This document shows, one piece after another, positions 44,338-54,989 of a DNA stretch of 64,000 bases (within the stretch, counting starts at the first letter, position 1; every line of letters starts with the position of its first letter). Both the position numbers and the translations under genes were made by a program. Where the stretch lies: positions 678,094-742,093 of the forward strand of contig NZ_BBUZ01000024.1 in NCBI RefSeq assembly GCF_001417735.1. Reading direction: 5' to 3'. The DNA comes from Streptomyces sp. NBRC 110028 (GTDB lineage Bacteria; Actinomycetota; Actinomycetes; Streptomycetales; Streptomycetaceae). The notes under the pieces were generated by a model. The model was given only the letters and a program-made list of their open reading frames with translations. It was not told where the DNA came from and did no database searches.

Positions 44338-45828
44338 TCAGTCGCAGCCGCATCCCGCCGCGGACGCCGGGGCGGGAGCCGGGGCGCCGATGGTGGGCAG
44401 TCCCAGCATCACGCCCGCCGGCTTCTTCTCCTCGGCCGTGTTCCGCCGCTCCCAGGCATCGCCCGCGCGCGTGCGCCGGACGCCCCGCGCCGGGCCCTCG
44501 GCCAGCAGGTGGTGCGGTGCGGCGTAGGTGATGTCGACGGTGACGACGTCACCGGGGCGCACCGGCTCCTCGGGCCGGGCGAAGTGCACCAGGCGATTGT
44601 CGGGGGCGCGGCCGGACAGCCGCCGGGTGGCGTCGTCCTTGCGGCCCTCGCCCTCGGCGACGAGCACCTCCAGCGTGCGGCCCACCTGCTTCTTGTTCTC
44701 CTCCCAGGAGATCTCCTCCTGGAGGGCGACCAGCCGCTCGTACCGCTCCTGGACGACCGCCTTCGGCAGCTGCCCGTCCATCTCGGCGGCGGGCGTCCCG
44801 GGCCGCTTGGAGTACTGGAAGGTGAACGCCTGGGCGAACCGCGCCTCGCGCACCACGTGCAGCGTCTGCTCGAAGTCCTCGTCGGTCTCACCGGGGAAGC
44901 CGACGATGATGTCGGTCGTGATGGCGGCGTCCGGCATCGCGGCGCGCACCTTCTCGATGATGCCGAGGAAGCGCTCCTGCCGGTACGAGCGGCGCATCGC
45001 CTTCAGCACGGTGTCCGAGCCGGACTGCAGCGGCATGTGCAGCTGCGGCATCACGTTCTCCGTCTCCGCCATGGCGGCGATGACGTCGTCCGTGAAGTCG
45101 CGCGGATGGGGCGAGGTGAACCGGACCCGCTCCAGCCCGTCCACCTTTCCGCAGGCGCGCAGCAGCTTGCTGAACGCCTCGCGGTCGCCGATGTCGGAGC
45201 CGTACGCGTTCACGTTCTGGCCGAGCAGGGTGATCTCGGTGACGCCCTCGGCGACCAGCGCCTCCACCTCGGCGAGGATGTCGCCCGGGCGGCGGTCCTT
45301 CTCCTTGCCGCGCAGCGCGGGGACGATGCAGAACGTGCAGGTGTTGTTGCAGCCGACGGAGATGGAGACCCACGCGGCGTACGCGGACTCGCGCCGGGTC
45401 GGAAGGGTGGAGGGGAACGCTTCGAGGGACTCGGCGATCTCGACCTGGGCCTCCTCCTGGACCCGGGCGCGCTCCAGCAGCACCGGCAGGCTGCCGATGT
45501 TGTGGGTGCCGAAGACGACGTCGACCCAGGGGGCCTTCTTGACGATGGTGTCGCGATCCTTCTGGGCCAGGCATCCGCCCACGGCGATCTGCATGCCCGG
45601 GCGCCGCGCCTTGATCGGTGCGAGCCTGCCGAGATTGCCGTACAGCCGGTTGTCGGCGTTCTCCCGCACCGCGCAGGTGTTGAAGACGACGATGTCGGCC
45701 TCTCCCTCACCGGTGCCTTCGGGCGCACGGACATAACCGGCGCCTTCCAGCAGGCCGGACAGGCGCTCGGAGTCGTGGACGTTCATCTGGCACCCGTAGG
45801 TGCGCACCTCGTAAGTCTTCGCACTCAT
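44338..45828 (-). CDS. miaB: tRNA-2-methylthio-N6-dimethylallyladenosine synthase
   Basis: A 496-residue radical-SAM methylthiotransferase. The three N-terminal cluster cysteines are in [16 protein letters not shown] and GGCLAQKD; the radical-SAM triad is CNNTCTFC; a TRAM domain near 385-450 binds tRNA. It adds a methylthio group to i6A37 made by MiaA. The last ~35 residues are a Pro/Ala tail ending in CGCD. ATG 45828 gives the expected [12 protein letters not shown] start. It is divergent from the TAXI gene. Confidence 0.95.
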   Translation of the reverse strand: MSAKTYEVRTYGCQMNVHDSERLSGLLEGAGYVRAPEGTGEGEADIVVFNTCAVRENADNRLYGNLGRLAPIKARRPGMQIAVGGCLAQKDRDTIVKKAPWVDVVFGTHNIGSLPVLLERARVQEEAQVEIAESLEAFPSTLPTRRESAYAAWVSISVGCNNTCTFCIVPALRGKEKDRRPGDILAEVEALVAEGVTEITLLGQNVNAYGSDIGDREAFSKLLRACGKVDGLERVRFTSPHPRDFTDDVIAAMAETENVMPQLHMPLQSGSDTVLKAMRRSYRQERFLGIIEKVRAAMPDAAITTDIIVGFPGETDEDFEQTLHVVREARFAQAFTFQYSKRPGTPAAEMDGQLPKAVVQERYERLVALQEEISWEENKKQVGRTLEVLVAEGEGRKDDATRRLSGRAPDNRLVHFARPEEPVRPGDVVTVDITYAAPHHLLAEGPARGVRRTRAGDAWERRNTAEEKKPAGVMLGLPTIGAPAPAPASAAGCGCD

Positions 45829-45906
45829 CTCAATCGACCAGGGTACGTGTTCGTCCCGCTCCCCCGCCCCTCCCTTCCCGGGACGGGTACTGGCAGGATC
45901 CTGCCC

Positions 45907-46896
45907 ATGGCCGTCCAACTTCCGCGCCCGGACCGGCGCCGCGCCCTGCAGTCCGCCGCGGCGGGCCTGGTCGTCCTCGCACTGCTGCTGTGGTGGCTCC
46001 TGCCGGTCGGCGGCGAGGAGAAGCCCCGGGGGAAGGTGACCTTCGCGACGGGGGTGTCCACCGGGGTCTACCAGACCTACGGCGAGATGCTGAAGCGGGA
46101 CCTCTCCCGTGACCTGCCCAATCTGGATGTCAGCCTCCTGGAGACCCGGGGGTCGCCGGACAACGTGGAGCGGCTGGCCCGGGGCCGGGCCACCTTCGCC
46201 GTCGCCGCCACCGACGCCGTCGCCGCCTACCACGGCAAGGGCGCCGGGCGGCTGCGTGCCTGCGCGCGGCTGTACGACGACTACATGCAGCTGGTCGTGC
46301 CGCGCGGCTCGAAGGTGCGCTCGGCGCGGGATCTGCGGGGCCTGCGGGTCGGCGTCGGGGACGACGGCTCGGGCGTGCAGCTGATCACACGGGCGCTGAT
46401 CAAGGCCGCGGGGCTGAGCTTCGACAAGGACTTCACCGCCGTGCGCTCCGGTATCGACAAGATGCCGGGACTGCTGCGGAAGGGAAAGCTGGACGCCTTC
46501 TTCTGGTCGGGCGGACTGCCGACCACCGCGGTGCGCACCCTGGCCCGGGAGTATCCGATCCGGCTGGTCCAGCTCGGCGACCTCACCGGACCGCTGCACC
46601 GGCAGGGCGGGGTGACGCGCTACTACCGGGCGGCGACCGTGCCCGCCGACGCGTACCTGGAGATACGCCAGCCGGATGACGTGAAGACAATCGCGGTACC
46701 GAATCTCCTGGTCACCACGGACCGGGTGGACCCGGAGCTGGCGAAGGGCGTCACGCGCACGGTGATAGAGAACCGGGACCGCATCGGGGCGAAGGTGCAC
46801 GCCGCGCAGAAGGTGGACCTGCGGACGGCCGTCTTCACCGATCCGCTGCCGCTGCACCAGGGCGCCGCGCGCTACTACCGCTCGGAGAAGCCCTGA
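45907..46896 (+). CDS. TAXI-family solute-binding protein, membrane anchored
   Basis: A 329-residue protein of the TRAP-associated extracytoplasmic immunogenic (TAXI) family. It has a short basic N-terminus, one hydrophobic anchor (about 16-34), then the binding domain ([53 protein letters not shown]). There is no lipobox cysteine, so it is probably held by its N-terminal helix. TRAP permease genes are not adjacent, although the sensor kinase gene converges on it. It may act as a ligand sensor. Ligands of the family include glutamate-like acids; none can be assigned here. Confidence 0.85.
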   Translation: MAVQLPRPDRRRALQSAAAGLVVLALLLWWLLPVGGEEKPRGKVTFATGVSTGVYQTYGEMLKRDLSRDLPNLDVSLLETRGSPDNVERLARGRATFAVAATDAVAAYHGKGAGRLRACARLYDDYMQLVVPRGSKVRSARDLRGLRVGVGDDGSGVQLITRALIKAAGLSFDKDFTAVRSGIDKMPGLLRKGKLDAFFWSGGLPTTAVRTLAREYPIRLVQLGDLTGPLHRQGGVTRYYRAATVPADAYLEIRQPDDVKTIAVPNLLVTTDRVDPELAKGVTRTVIENRDRIGAKVHAAQKVDLRTAVFTDPLPLHQGAARYYRSEKP

Positions 46897-46944
46897 GGCC
46901 CCGGCCGCCCGGAGAAGCCCCGACGCCCCGGCGGCGCGGCCGCC

Positions 46945-48351
46945 TCACTGCGGCTTGTCGCGCGGCACGGTGATGGTGACGCGCAGTCCGCGGGGCTCGT
47001 TGGGGGCGTAGGCGATGGTGGAGCCGCCCGCCATGAGCAGCGCCCGGGAGATGGACAGGCCCAGCCCGGAACCCGAGACGTTCTGGTGCCGGCTGCTGCG
47101 CCAGAAGCGGTCGCCGATCCGGGCCAGCTCGTCCTCGGTGAGGCCGGGGCCGCCGTCGGCGACGGTCAGGGCGATGGTCTCGCCGTCGGTCCGCGCCGAG
47201 ACCTCGACGTGCGACCCCGGGGGCGTGAACTTCAGCGCGTTGTCGACGACCGCGTCCAGCGCGCTGGACAGGGCGATCGGGTCGGCCCAGCCGGTGATGG
47301 CCGAGGGGCCCGTATAGGCGAGACCGACCTCCTCGCGGACGGCGACCGGAAGCCAGGCGTCCACCCGGTCGGCGGCCAGTGCGGCGATGTCGGTCAGCCG
47401 CAGGTCGGCCGCGGTGTGCTCGGCCAGGGCGAGGTCGAGGAGGTCGTCCAGGACGCGGGCCAGGCGTTTGCCCTCGGTGCGCACCGAGGCGATCTCCTCA
47501 TGGCCCTCGGGCAGTTCGAGACCCAGCAGCTCGATGCGCAACAGCAGCGCGGAGAGCGGGTTGCGCAGCTGGTGGGAGGCGTCGGCGACGAAGGCCCGTT
47601 GCTGCTCGAGGACTTCCTCGACGTTGTCGGCCATCTCGTTGAACGAGCGGGCCAGCCGGCGCAGCTCCGGCGGGCCCGAGGCGGCCGCGACCCGGGACTG
47701 CATGCGCCCGGTCGCGATGTCGTGCGTGGCGGTGTCCAGGATGCGTACGGGCCGCAGCACCCAGCCGGTGAGGCGGAACGCGGCCCCCACCGCGAGCAGC
47801 ATCGCGGCGCACTCCCCGCCCGCGATGACCAGCCAGCCGTGCAGGATGCGCGAGCGCATCCTGCCGGTGGGCGAGTCGGTCACGACGACGGCCACCACGT
47901 CCCCGTCCCGGACCACGGGGGACGCGACGGCGAGCCTGCCCTCCTGCCAGGGCCAGACCTGCGGCGGATCGTGGCTGCGGCGCCCGGCCAGGGCCTCCTC
48001 GAAGGCCTCGGCGCCGTTTCCGCTCCGGGGCAGCCGCCAGTCGGCCGGGGCCTTGGCCATCCGCAGACCGTCCCGGTAGAACACCCCGGCCCGGATGCCG
48101 TACAGGTCGTGGTAGCGGGTGAGTTCCGAACTCAGCGTATGGAGCCGCTCGTTGCCCTCCTCGCTCGCCACGGCCGTCGGACCGGCGGTGACGAACTGGG
48201 CGAGCGCGGCGAAGCGGGCCGTGTCGTCGATCCGGTCGACGACCACGCGCTGCTGTTCGCGGGCGGCCAGGCTCCCGGCGAGCGGGAAGCCGAGCGCGAG
48301 CAGTACGCCCGCCATGAGGACGATCAGCAGCGGGAGGAGACGAGTGCGCAC
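46945..48351 (-). CDS. Sensor histidine kinase
   Basis: A 468-residue membrane kinase. TM1 is near residues 5-25, followed by a ~130-residue external domain, TM2 near 165-185, HAMP, HisKA (ASHQLRNPLSALLLRIELL, phospho-accepting His) and HATPase (VVDNALKFT, DGGPGLTEDEL, GSGLGLSIS). The partner regulator lies 18 bp upstream. Together they sit between the TAXI protein and the glutamate transporter, so a solute-sensing role is plausible but unproven. The start is GTG 48351. Confidence 0.92.
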   Translation of the reverse strand: MRTRLLPLLIVLMAGVLLALGFPLAGSLAAREQQRVVVDRIDDTARFAALAQFVTAGPTAVASEEGNERLHTLSSELTRYHDLYGIRAGVFYRDGLRMAKAPADWRLPRSGNGAEAFEEALAGRRSHDPPQVWPWQEGRLAVASPVVRDGDVVAVVVTDSPTGRMRSRILHGWLVIAGGECAAMLLAVGAAFRLTGWVLRPVRILDTATHDIATGRMQSRVAAASGPPELRRLARSFNEMADNVEEVLEQQRAFVADASHQLRNPLSALLLRIELLGLELPEGHEEIASVRTEGKRLARVLDDLLDLALAEHTAADLRLTDIAALAADRVDAWLPVAVREEVGLAYTGPSAITGWADPIALSSALDAVVDNALKFTPPGSHVEVSARTDGETIALTVADGGPGLTEDELARIGDRFWRSSRHQNVSGSGLGLSISRALLMAGGSTIAYAPNEPRGLRVTITVPRDKPQ

Positions 48352-48369
48352 GTGGGCAGCCCTGGCCGC

Positions 48370-49098
48370 TCAGCCGGCCGGGGCGACGAGACGGTAGCCC
48401 ACGCCCCGGACCGTCTCGATCAGGGCGGGCATGTGCAGCTTGGAGCGGAGCGAGGCGATGTGCACCTCCAGGGTGCGCCCGGTCCCCTCCCAACTGGTGC
48501 GCCACACCTCGCTGATGATCTGCTCACGGCGGAAGACCACGCCGGGGCGCTGGGCGAGCAGCGCGAGCAGGTCGAACTCCTTGCGGGTGAGCGAGATCGT
48601 CGCACCGTCGACCGAGACCTGGCGGGTGGGCAGTTCGATGGTGACCGGACCGAGCCTCAGCGGCGGCTGCGGGCCGTCCCGGCCCTCCTCGGCGCCGGCC
48701 GCGCCCCCGCCCCCGGCGCCGGAGTCGGCCGGGAGGGTGCGCCTGCTGACGGCGTGGATGCGGGCGAGCAGCTCCATGGTGTCGTACGGCTTGACCACGT
48801 AGTCGTCGGCGCCGAGGTTGAGCCCGTGTATGCGGGACCGTACGTCCGCCCGCGCCGTCACCATGATCACGGGCGTCGCGGTGAGCTTGCGGATCCGGCC
48901 GCACACCTCGAAACCGTCCTGGTCCGGCAGGCCGAGGTCGAGGAGCACGACGCCGAAGGGCGCGCCCGCACCGGGCAGCAGCGCCCGCAGTGCCTCCTCA
49001 CCGCCTCGGGCGTGGGTGATGTCGAAGCCGTGCCGGGACAGCACCGCGTTCAGAGCCGCGGCGACATGGTTGTCGTCCTCGACGAGCAGCAGCCTCAC
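48370..49098 (-). CDS. OmpR-type response regulator
   Basis: A 242-residue regulator with a receiver domain (LLVEDDNHV acidic pair, [11 protein letters not shown] phospho-aspartate, VVKPYD lysine) and a winged-helix DNA-binding domain ([33 protein letters not shown]). GTG 49098 has GGGAGG just upstream; the longer frame is not receiver-like. It is divergent from gluA across 295 bp and is a candidate regulator of the transporter. Confidence 0.92.
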   Translation of the reverse strand: MRLLLVEDDNHVAAALNAVLSRHGFDITHARGGEEALRALLPGAGAPFGVVLLDLGLPDQDGFEVCGRIRKLTATPVIMVTARADVRSRIHGLNLGADDYVVKPYDTMELLARIHAVSRRTLPADSGAGGGGAAGAEEGRDGPQPPLRLGPVTIELPTRQVSVDGATISLTRKEFDLLALLAQRPGVVFRREQIISEVWRTSWEGTGRTLEVHIASLRSKLHMPALIETVRGVGYRLVAPAG

Positions 49099-49356
49099 CA
49101 GCCCCTCCCCACCTTCCCTCTCATGGGTGCGCGCCTTCCGCCGCGCGCGGCCCGAACGTGACCGAAGACACGGCCCCAGGGAATCCACTCCGATCCACGC
49201 CCATGCGTCAAGACGCATACAGTCACAGGAAGGTTTCCGTTATGCAGCCGGTACGACGCCGCGGCGCGTTTTTACACAGAGTGCCCAGCCGAAGCCAGAT
49301 CGTTATCCTCAATTTCCGCTCAGATGTAATGACGCTGATCGTGACAGCTCATTAAT

Positions 49357-49377
49357 GTCCTCCCAACCAAGGAGGAC
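49357..49377 (+). promoter_or_regulatory. Leader hairpin before gluA
   Basis: GTCCTCC and GGAGGAC pair around CAACCAA, ending 17 bases before the gluA ATG. The right arm is Shine-Dalgarno-like, though GGGAG or GGAAAG closer to the ATG may be the true site. The upstream 49230-49356 is unusually AT-rich and likely carries the promoter. Confidence 0.45.
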
Positions 49378-49393
49378 GGGAGCGGAAAGCCGA

Positions 49394-50170
<777 letters not shown>

Positions 50171-50234
50171 GACATGTGGCCACGACAGTCACCACGTTTG
50201 CGAAGACGTACGGAACCAAGGATGGGGCAGCACC

Positions 50235-51143
50235 ATGAGGATGCGTAACGCGGCAGCGGCCGCAGCGGTGGCACTCGCTCTGGCGGCGACCGCGACCGCC
50301 TGTGGCGGCGAGAAGGGCACCGCCGGCGACAAGCCGAAGGGCGGCGAGCTGTACGAAGGCTCGTACACGGTCGCCAAGGACGTGAAGCTGGACTCGCCGG
50401 CCCTGAAGGCGGCGCAGAAGCGCGGCAAGATCATCATCGGCGCCAAGGCCGACCAGCCCTTCCTGGGCTTCGCGGACACCGATGGCAAGCGCTCCGGCTT
50501 CGACATCGAGATCGCCAAGATGATCGCCGCCGACCTCGGCTTCTCCGCGGACAAGATCACCTGGAAGACGGTCGACACCAACGTCCGCGAGACCTCCATC
50601 TCCAAGGGCCAGGTCGACTACTACGTCGGCACCTACACGATCAACGACGAGCGCAAGAAGCAGGTCGGCTTCGCGGGCCCGTACTACCAGGCGGGCGCCG
50701 ACCTGCTGGTCCGCAAGGACGAGAAGGGCATCACCGGCCCGGACAGCGTCAAGGGCAAGAAGGTCTGCTCGATCGTCGGCTCCACTCCGCTCCAGGAGAT
50801 CAAGAAGCCGAAGTACGGCGCCGAGACCACCGAGCTGAGCAAGTACTCGCTCTGCGTCAAGCAGCTCCTCGACGGCCAGGTCGACGCGGTCACCACCGAC
50901 GACGCGATCCTCAAGGGCTACGCGGCCCAGCGTCCCTCCAAGCTCAAGCTGGTCGGCAAGCCGTTCACCGAGGAGCCGTACGGCGTCGGGATGAACAAGA
51001 ACGACAAGGTGCTGCGCAACGCGATCACCGACTCGATCGAGAAGCACATCAAGAACGGCGACTACAAGAAGGCGTACGAAGGCACGCTCGGCAAGTCCGG
51101 CTCCTCCTACGTCGCGCCGAAGACCCCGCTGCCCCGCTACTGA
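50235..51143 (+). CDS. gluB: Glutamate-binding lipoprotein
   Basis: A 302-residue periplasmic-type substrate-binding lipoprotein. The signal peptide ends in TATAC with the lipid cysteine at about 23. The SBP-bac-3 domain includes GFDIEIAKMIAADLGF and VDYYVGTYTINDERKKQVGF. It delivers glutamate to GluC/GluD at the outer face of the membrane. Lysine content is higher than in neighbours, as usual for exported binding proteins. A 64-bp gap separates it from gluA. Confidence 0.94.
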   Translation: MRMRNAAAAAAVALALAATATACGGEKGTAGDKPKGGELYEGSYTVAKDVKLDSPALKAAQKRGKIIIGAKADQPFLGFADTDGKRSGFDIEIAKMIAADLGFSADKITWKTVDTNVRETSISKGQVDYYVGTYTINDERKKQVGFAGPYYQAGADLLVRKDEKGITGPDSVKGKKVCSIVGSTPLQEIKKPKYGAETTELSKYSLCVKQLLDGQVDAVTTDDAILKGYAAQRPSKLKLVGKPFTEEPYGVGMNKNDKVLRNAITDSIEKHIKNGDYKKAYEGTLGKSGSSYVAPKTPLPRY

Positions 51144-51227
51144 GCGAGCCGGCCCCCGGTACCCCGTTCACCCGTGAAGCCGGTGCGCTCCGCACGCCGC
51201 TGACCCGACCGCTACCGCGGAGAATCG

Positions 51228-51875
51228 ATGAACGTACTCCTCGATCATTTGCCCCAGTTCCGTGAGGGGTTCCTCGGAACCCTCGCCCTCACGGCGGCCA
51301 GTGCGGCGCTCGCCCTCGTCCTGGGCATCATCATGGCCGGCTTCCGGGTGTCCCCCATCCCGCCGCTGCGCGCCTTCGGCACGGCGTGGGTCACCCTGTT
51401 GCGCAATACCCCGCTGACCCTGCTCTTCCTGATCGCCTTCTTCGTGGTCCCGCAGATCTTCTTCCCGGGAACGAGTCCGTTCGTTCTCGCGATGCTGGCG
51501 CTGGGCTGCTACACGTCGTCCTTCGTCTGCGAGGCCGTGCGGTCCGGTATCAACACCGTGCCGCTCGGTCAGGCCGAGGCCGCCCGCAGCCTGGGCATGA
51601 CCTTCGCCCAGACGCTGCGGATGATCGTCCTTCCGCAGGCCACCCGGACCGTGATCCCTCCCATGAGCAGCATCTTCATCGCTTTGACGAAGAACACGGC
51701 CATCGCGGGCGCCTTCAGCAACGCCGAACTGTTCAACATCTCGAAGCTGCTCACCGACAAGGGCTTCGCGATCGGGTGGACCTTCCTGTGGATCGCCCTG
51801 TGCTACCTCGTCATCACCTTCACCATCAGCGGTGCCTTCCGACTGCTGGAGAGCCGTTTGGAGGTGGCCCGATGA
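51228..51875 (+). CDS. gluC: Glutamate ABC permease subunit
   Basis: A 215-residue inner membrane permease with about five helices and the His/Glu/Gln-type coupling loop SGINTVPLGQAEAARSLGM (EAA motif). It forms the channel with GluD. Its stop overlaps the gluD start in ATGA, indicating translational coupling. Confidence 0.93.
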   Translation: MNVLLDHLPQFREGFLGTLALTAASAALALVLGIIMAGFRVSPIPPLRAFGTAWVTLLRNTPLTLLFLIAFFVVPQIFFPGTSPFVLAMLALGCYTSSFVCEAVRSGINTVPLGQAEAARSLGMTFAQTLRMIVLPQATRTVIPPMSSIFIALTKNTAIAGAFSNAELFNISKLLTDKGFAIGWTFLWIALCYLVITFTISGAFRLLESRLEVAR

Positions 51876-52807
51876 GCGCGAGCGTCCTGTACGACGCGCC
51901 CGGCCCCAAGGCCCGTATCCGTAACCGCGTCTACTCGGCCATCGGCACCCTCGCCGTCCTCGGCCTGATCGTCTTCGTCGTCCTGCGGCTGAACGCCAAG
52001 GGCCAGTTCGCGCCGGAGATGTGGGAGATCTTCAACTACGCGGGCGTGCGGACCAGCATCCGTGACGGCGTGCTCACCACTCTCCAGGTGTTCGCCGTGG
52101 CGTCGGTGCTCTCGCTGGCCCTGGGCGTCGTGCTCGCGGTCGCCCGGCTCTCGGACCACAAGCCCGTGCGCTGGTTCGCGACCGGATTCATCGAGCTGTT
52201 CCGCGCCATCCCGCTGCTGATCACCATCTACATGCTGTGGGTACTCCTCCTCACCTACCGCTCCGACCTGGGCCTCACCGGCGACAGCACCGGTTTCTGG
52301 GCGCTGGTCGTCGGGCTGACCGTCTACAACGGTTCGGTGCAGGCCGAGGTGTTGCGGGCGGGCATCAACTCGGTGCCCCGCGGGCAGAGTGAAGCCGCCT
52401 ACGCCCTCGGTATGAGCAAGACCCAGGTCATGACGACGGTCCTGATCCCGCAGGCCGTCCGGGCGATGCTGCCGACCATCATCAGCCAGCTCGTGGTGAC
52501 CCTGAAGGACACCTCGCTCGGCTACGTCATCACCTACCAGGAGCTGCTGTTCCAGCTCCAGCAGCTCGCCGGGAACATCGTCGTCAACGACGACAATCCG
52601 TACGTCCCGGTGATCATCGTCGGTGGCACCATCTACATCGCGATGTGTCTGGCCCTCTCCGCCCTGGCCACCTGGATCGAACGGCGCGGCCGGCGCGCCA
52701 AGACCGGCATCCCGGTCGCGGACGCCGCCCAGCCGCTCGCGGCCGTCGACGCGCTCGACACGGTGGATCAGCCCGCGCCGGAGCTGCCGGCCGGCAAGGC
52801 CAACTGA
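51872..52807 (+). CDS. gluD: Glutamate ABC permease subunit
   Basis: A 311-residue permease with the EAA loop AGINSVPRGQSEAAYALGM and five to six helices. The N-terminus has an extra helix compared with GluC and the C-terminal ~40 residues are a Pro/Ala-rich cytoplasmic tail. ATG 51872 overlaps the gluC stop by four bases. The strong palindrome at 52822 ends the operon. Confidence 0.93.
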   Translation: MSASVLYDAPGPKARIRNRVYSAIGTLAVLGLIVFVVLRLNAKGQFAPEMWEIFNYAGVRTSIRDGVLTTLQVFAVASVLSLALGVVLAVARLSDHKPVRWFATGFIELFRAIPLLITIYMLWVLLLTYRSDLGLTGDSTGFWALVVGLTVYNGSVQAEVLRAGINSVPRGQSEAAYALGMSKTQVMTTVLIPQAVRAMLPTIISQLVVTLKDTSLGYVITYQELLFQLQQLAGNIVVNDDNPYVPVIIVGGTIYIAMCLALSALATWIERRGRRAKTGIPVADAAQPLAAVDALDTVDQPAPELPAGKAN

Positions 52808-52821
52808 GGCAAGCGGGTCCT

Positions 52822-52853
52822 GACGGGCGGTGGCGCGCGCGCCACCGCCCGTC
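52822..52853 (+). terminator. Terminator of gluABCD
   Basis: A perfect 32-bp palindrome (16 bases and their exact reverse complement; about 14 bp of stem around CGCG) begins 15 bp after gluD. It is a strong factor-independent terminator candidate. Confidence 0.85.
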
Positions 52854-52968
52854 GCCGCTTGACGCGGGCACTCGCAATCGGTTGCATGCTTTCTGTGATC
52901 GCTCACCGGGTTTCAACTGCCAGTTTCCGTACGTCACGTACGCCCCGCAGGGCCATGGGAACCGCGCC

Positions 52969-54714
52969 GTGGACCCGGTGATCGTCGCCGGGGCGGGCCC
53001 GGTCGGGCTCACCCTGGCCCTCGCACTCGCCCGTCTGGACGTCCCCGTCGTGCTGTTCGACGAGACCACCGGGGGCGATGAGCCACGCCTGGCCCGCACC
53101 GTCGTGCTGCGCCCGGACACCGCCGCCCTGCTGGAGCGGCTGGGCTGCCGGGCCGCGGCCGGCGCGCGGCCGTGGACGGGGTGGCGCACGCTGCGCCGGC
53201 GCCAGCTCGTCCGGCACGTACCCCTGGAACCCGGCCCGCTCTTCGGCGCCCCTCCCCCGGCGGCGAGCGCCCCCGGGGACGGCGGCCCGCAGGAGGGCGA
53301 CCGGCGGGACGGGGCCGCGCGGGACGACGAGCCCGAGGCGACGGTGTCCTCGCCGCTGCATCTGCCGCAGCACGAGCTGACCCGGGCGCTGCGGGCGGCA
53401 CTGGCCGCGATCGGTGACGAGGACCTCGTACGGATCGTCCCCGGCACCCGCGTGGAGACCGTCGAGCAGGACGCGCGCGGGGTGAGCGTACGGACCCGGG
53501 GCGCCCAGGCCACCTGGTGGCGGGGCAGCCATCTGGTCGGCTGCGACGGCCCCCGGTCCACCGTCCGCAAGCAGCTGGGGGTGCGCTTCCCCGGGCGTAC
53601 GGCGGTGGAACGGCACGCCGTCGCCGCCCTGCGCGCCGACCTCCCCTGGCCCGGCGAGGCCGTACTGCACCGCTCCCCGCCGTGGCGCAGCATCGACGCG
53701 GAGGTGACCGCCCGGCCGCTGCCGCACGGCGTCTGGCGGATCGACTGGCTGCTCCCGCCCGGCCGTGACCTCGTCACCCCTGACGCCCTGATGGTCCGGG
53801 TGCGCGACACCCTCGCGGGGTGGTGCGAGGACGCCGCGGTCCCCTACGAGCTTCTGGACACCGGCGTGCACACCGTGCACCACCGGCTCGCCCGGCGCTG
53901 GCGCGTGGGCCGCGCCTTCCTCGCCGGGGACGCCGCCCACCTGCACGGCGCCCTGGGCACCCAGGGGCTGGAAGAAGGGCTGCGGGACGTCGGCAACCTG
54001 GCCTGGAAGCTCTCCCTCGCCTGGCACCACGGCGCCTCCGACGCCCTGCTCGACAGCTATCAGGCGGAGCGGCGCACGGCCTTCGCCGCGCGGCTGCGCA
54101 CCGCCGACCAGGCGCTGCCGCTGGTCCGGGCGGCCGGAGGGTGGCACGCGGTACGGCGCACGGTGCTGCCGGGCGGCACACGCGGCCAAGACGCGCTGCT
54201 CACCGACGGTCACCTCGGCCGCGGCCCGCTGGGGGCGCCCCCCGTCTACAACCGCTCCCCGCTGGCCGCCGCCGCGCCGCCGGAGGGCTCCGTCACGGTG
54301 GGCACGCCGACCGGGGCGCCGGTGGCCAACGTCCGCGTGACCGCGCCGGACGGCGCGGTGGTGCGGCTGTGGGAGCGGCTGGGCCGGGAGTTGCTGGTGG
54401 TGCTGGTCGCCCCGGGCACCGGGGTGTGGGACCGCCGCCACTGGATGCGTGCCGGGCTGATGCCCCGGCTGGCGGCGGCCGTCACGGCCCTGCCGATGCG
54501 CACGGAACTGCTGGTCGCCGAGGAGTACCCGGGGGCCCCGGCCCACACCGTGCTGCTGGTGCGACCGGACGGTCACCTCGCCGCGGCGCTGTCCGGGGTA
54601 CGGCCGGCCGAGCTGTACGCGTGCGCGGACGCGGCGCGGGGCGGGGACACCGCCCGGGGTACGGACGCGGAGCAGCGGGACCATCAGGACACAGAGGCCA
54701 CGGCACGCCGGTAG
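52969..54714 (+). CDS. FAD-dependent aromatic hydroxylase-type monooxygenase
   Basis: A 581-residue class A flavoprotein monooxygenase. The FAD-binding GAGPVGLTLALALARL is at about 7-22, GCDGPRSTVRKQLG is the DG motif and FLAGDAAHLHGALGTQGLEE is the GD motif. A thioredoxin-like C-terminal part follows (RELLVVLVAPGTGVWDR). An ~30-residue Gly/Asp-rich insertion lies near residue 95. Such enzymes hydroxylate phenols or polyketides with NAD(P)H; the substrate is unknown. Start GTG 52969 is the first that leaves the Rossmann strand intact; the ribosome site is weak. No neighbouring pathway genes are seen. Confidence 0.85.
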   Translation: MDPVIVAGAGPVGLTLALALARLDVPVVLFDETTGGDEPRLARTVVLRPDTAALLERLGCRAAAGARPWTGWRTLRRRQLVRHVPLEPGPLFGAPPPAASAPGDGGPQEGDRRDGAARDDEPEATVSSPLHLPQHELTRALRAALAAIGDEDLVRIVPGTRVETVEQDARGVSVRTRGAQATWWRGSHLVGCDGPRSTVRKQLGVRFPGRTAVERHAVAALRADLPWPGEAVLHRSPPWRSIDAEVTARPLPHGVWRIDWLLPPGRDLVTPDALMVRVRDTLAGWCEDAAVPYELLDTGVHTVHHRLARRWRVGRAFLAGDAAHLHGALGTQGLEEGLRDVGNLAWKLSLAWHHGASDALLDSYQAERRTAFAARLRTADQALPLVRAAGGWHAVRRTVLPGGTRGQDALLTDGHLGRGPLGAPPVYNRSPLAAAAPPEGSVTVGTPTGAPVANVRVTAPDGAVVRLWERLGRELLVVLVAPGTGVWDRRHWMRAGLMPRLAAAVTALPMRTELLVAEEYPGAPAHTVLLVRPDGHLAAALSGVRPAELYACADAARGGDTARGTDAEQRDHQDTEATARR

Positions 54715-54838
54715 TGAGGAGTGAGTCACGCGCCCTCGCGCGCTCCATGCCGCTGACGTCGCACGCCGTGGTGTGAGCGCTCCGGGCCCGCGCCTACACG
54801 ATTGACCTTCCCTTCCAGATCATGCTTCACTGCGGAGC

Positions 54839-54928
54839 GTGACTGACACCGGCCTGCCTCGCTTCTGGCGGAGGGTCCACCTGGACCTCCTCCGCTACGC
54901 GGGCTGCGTGTGTCGTCCGTCCTGTTGA
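54839..54928 (+). CDS. Cysteine-rich leader peptide
   Basis: A 29-codon frame reads VTDTGLPRFWRRVHLDLLRY and ends AGCVCRPSC before TGA. Short Streptomyces peptides with an R-x-H-x-D-L-L-R core and clustered terminal cysteines occur ahead of sulfur and cysteine genes, where cysteine shortage would stall ribosomes. It lies 61 bp before the cysteine dioxygenase gene. GGAG is only one base from GTG, so initiation may be leaderless or unusual. Cysteine-dependent attenuation is inferred from content and position. Confidence 0.6.
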   Translation: MTDTGLPRFWRRVHLDLLRYAGCVCRPSC

Positions 54929-54989
54929 TCCGCTTTTCCTCCCGCGCGGCCCGGCCGCGCCTCTTTCGCGATCACCCAGGACGGTTCCC

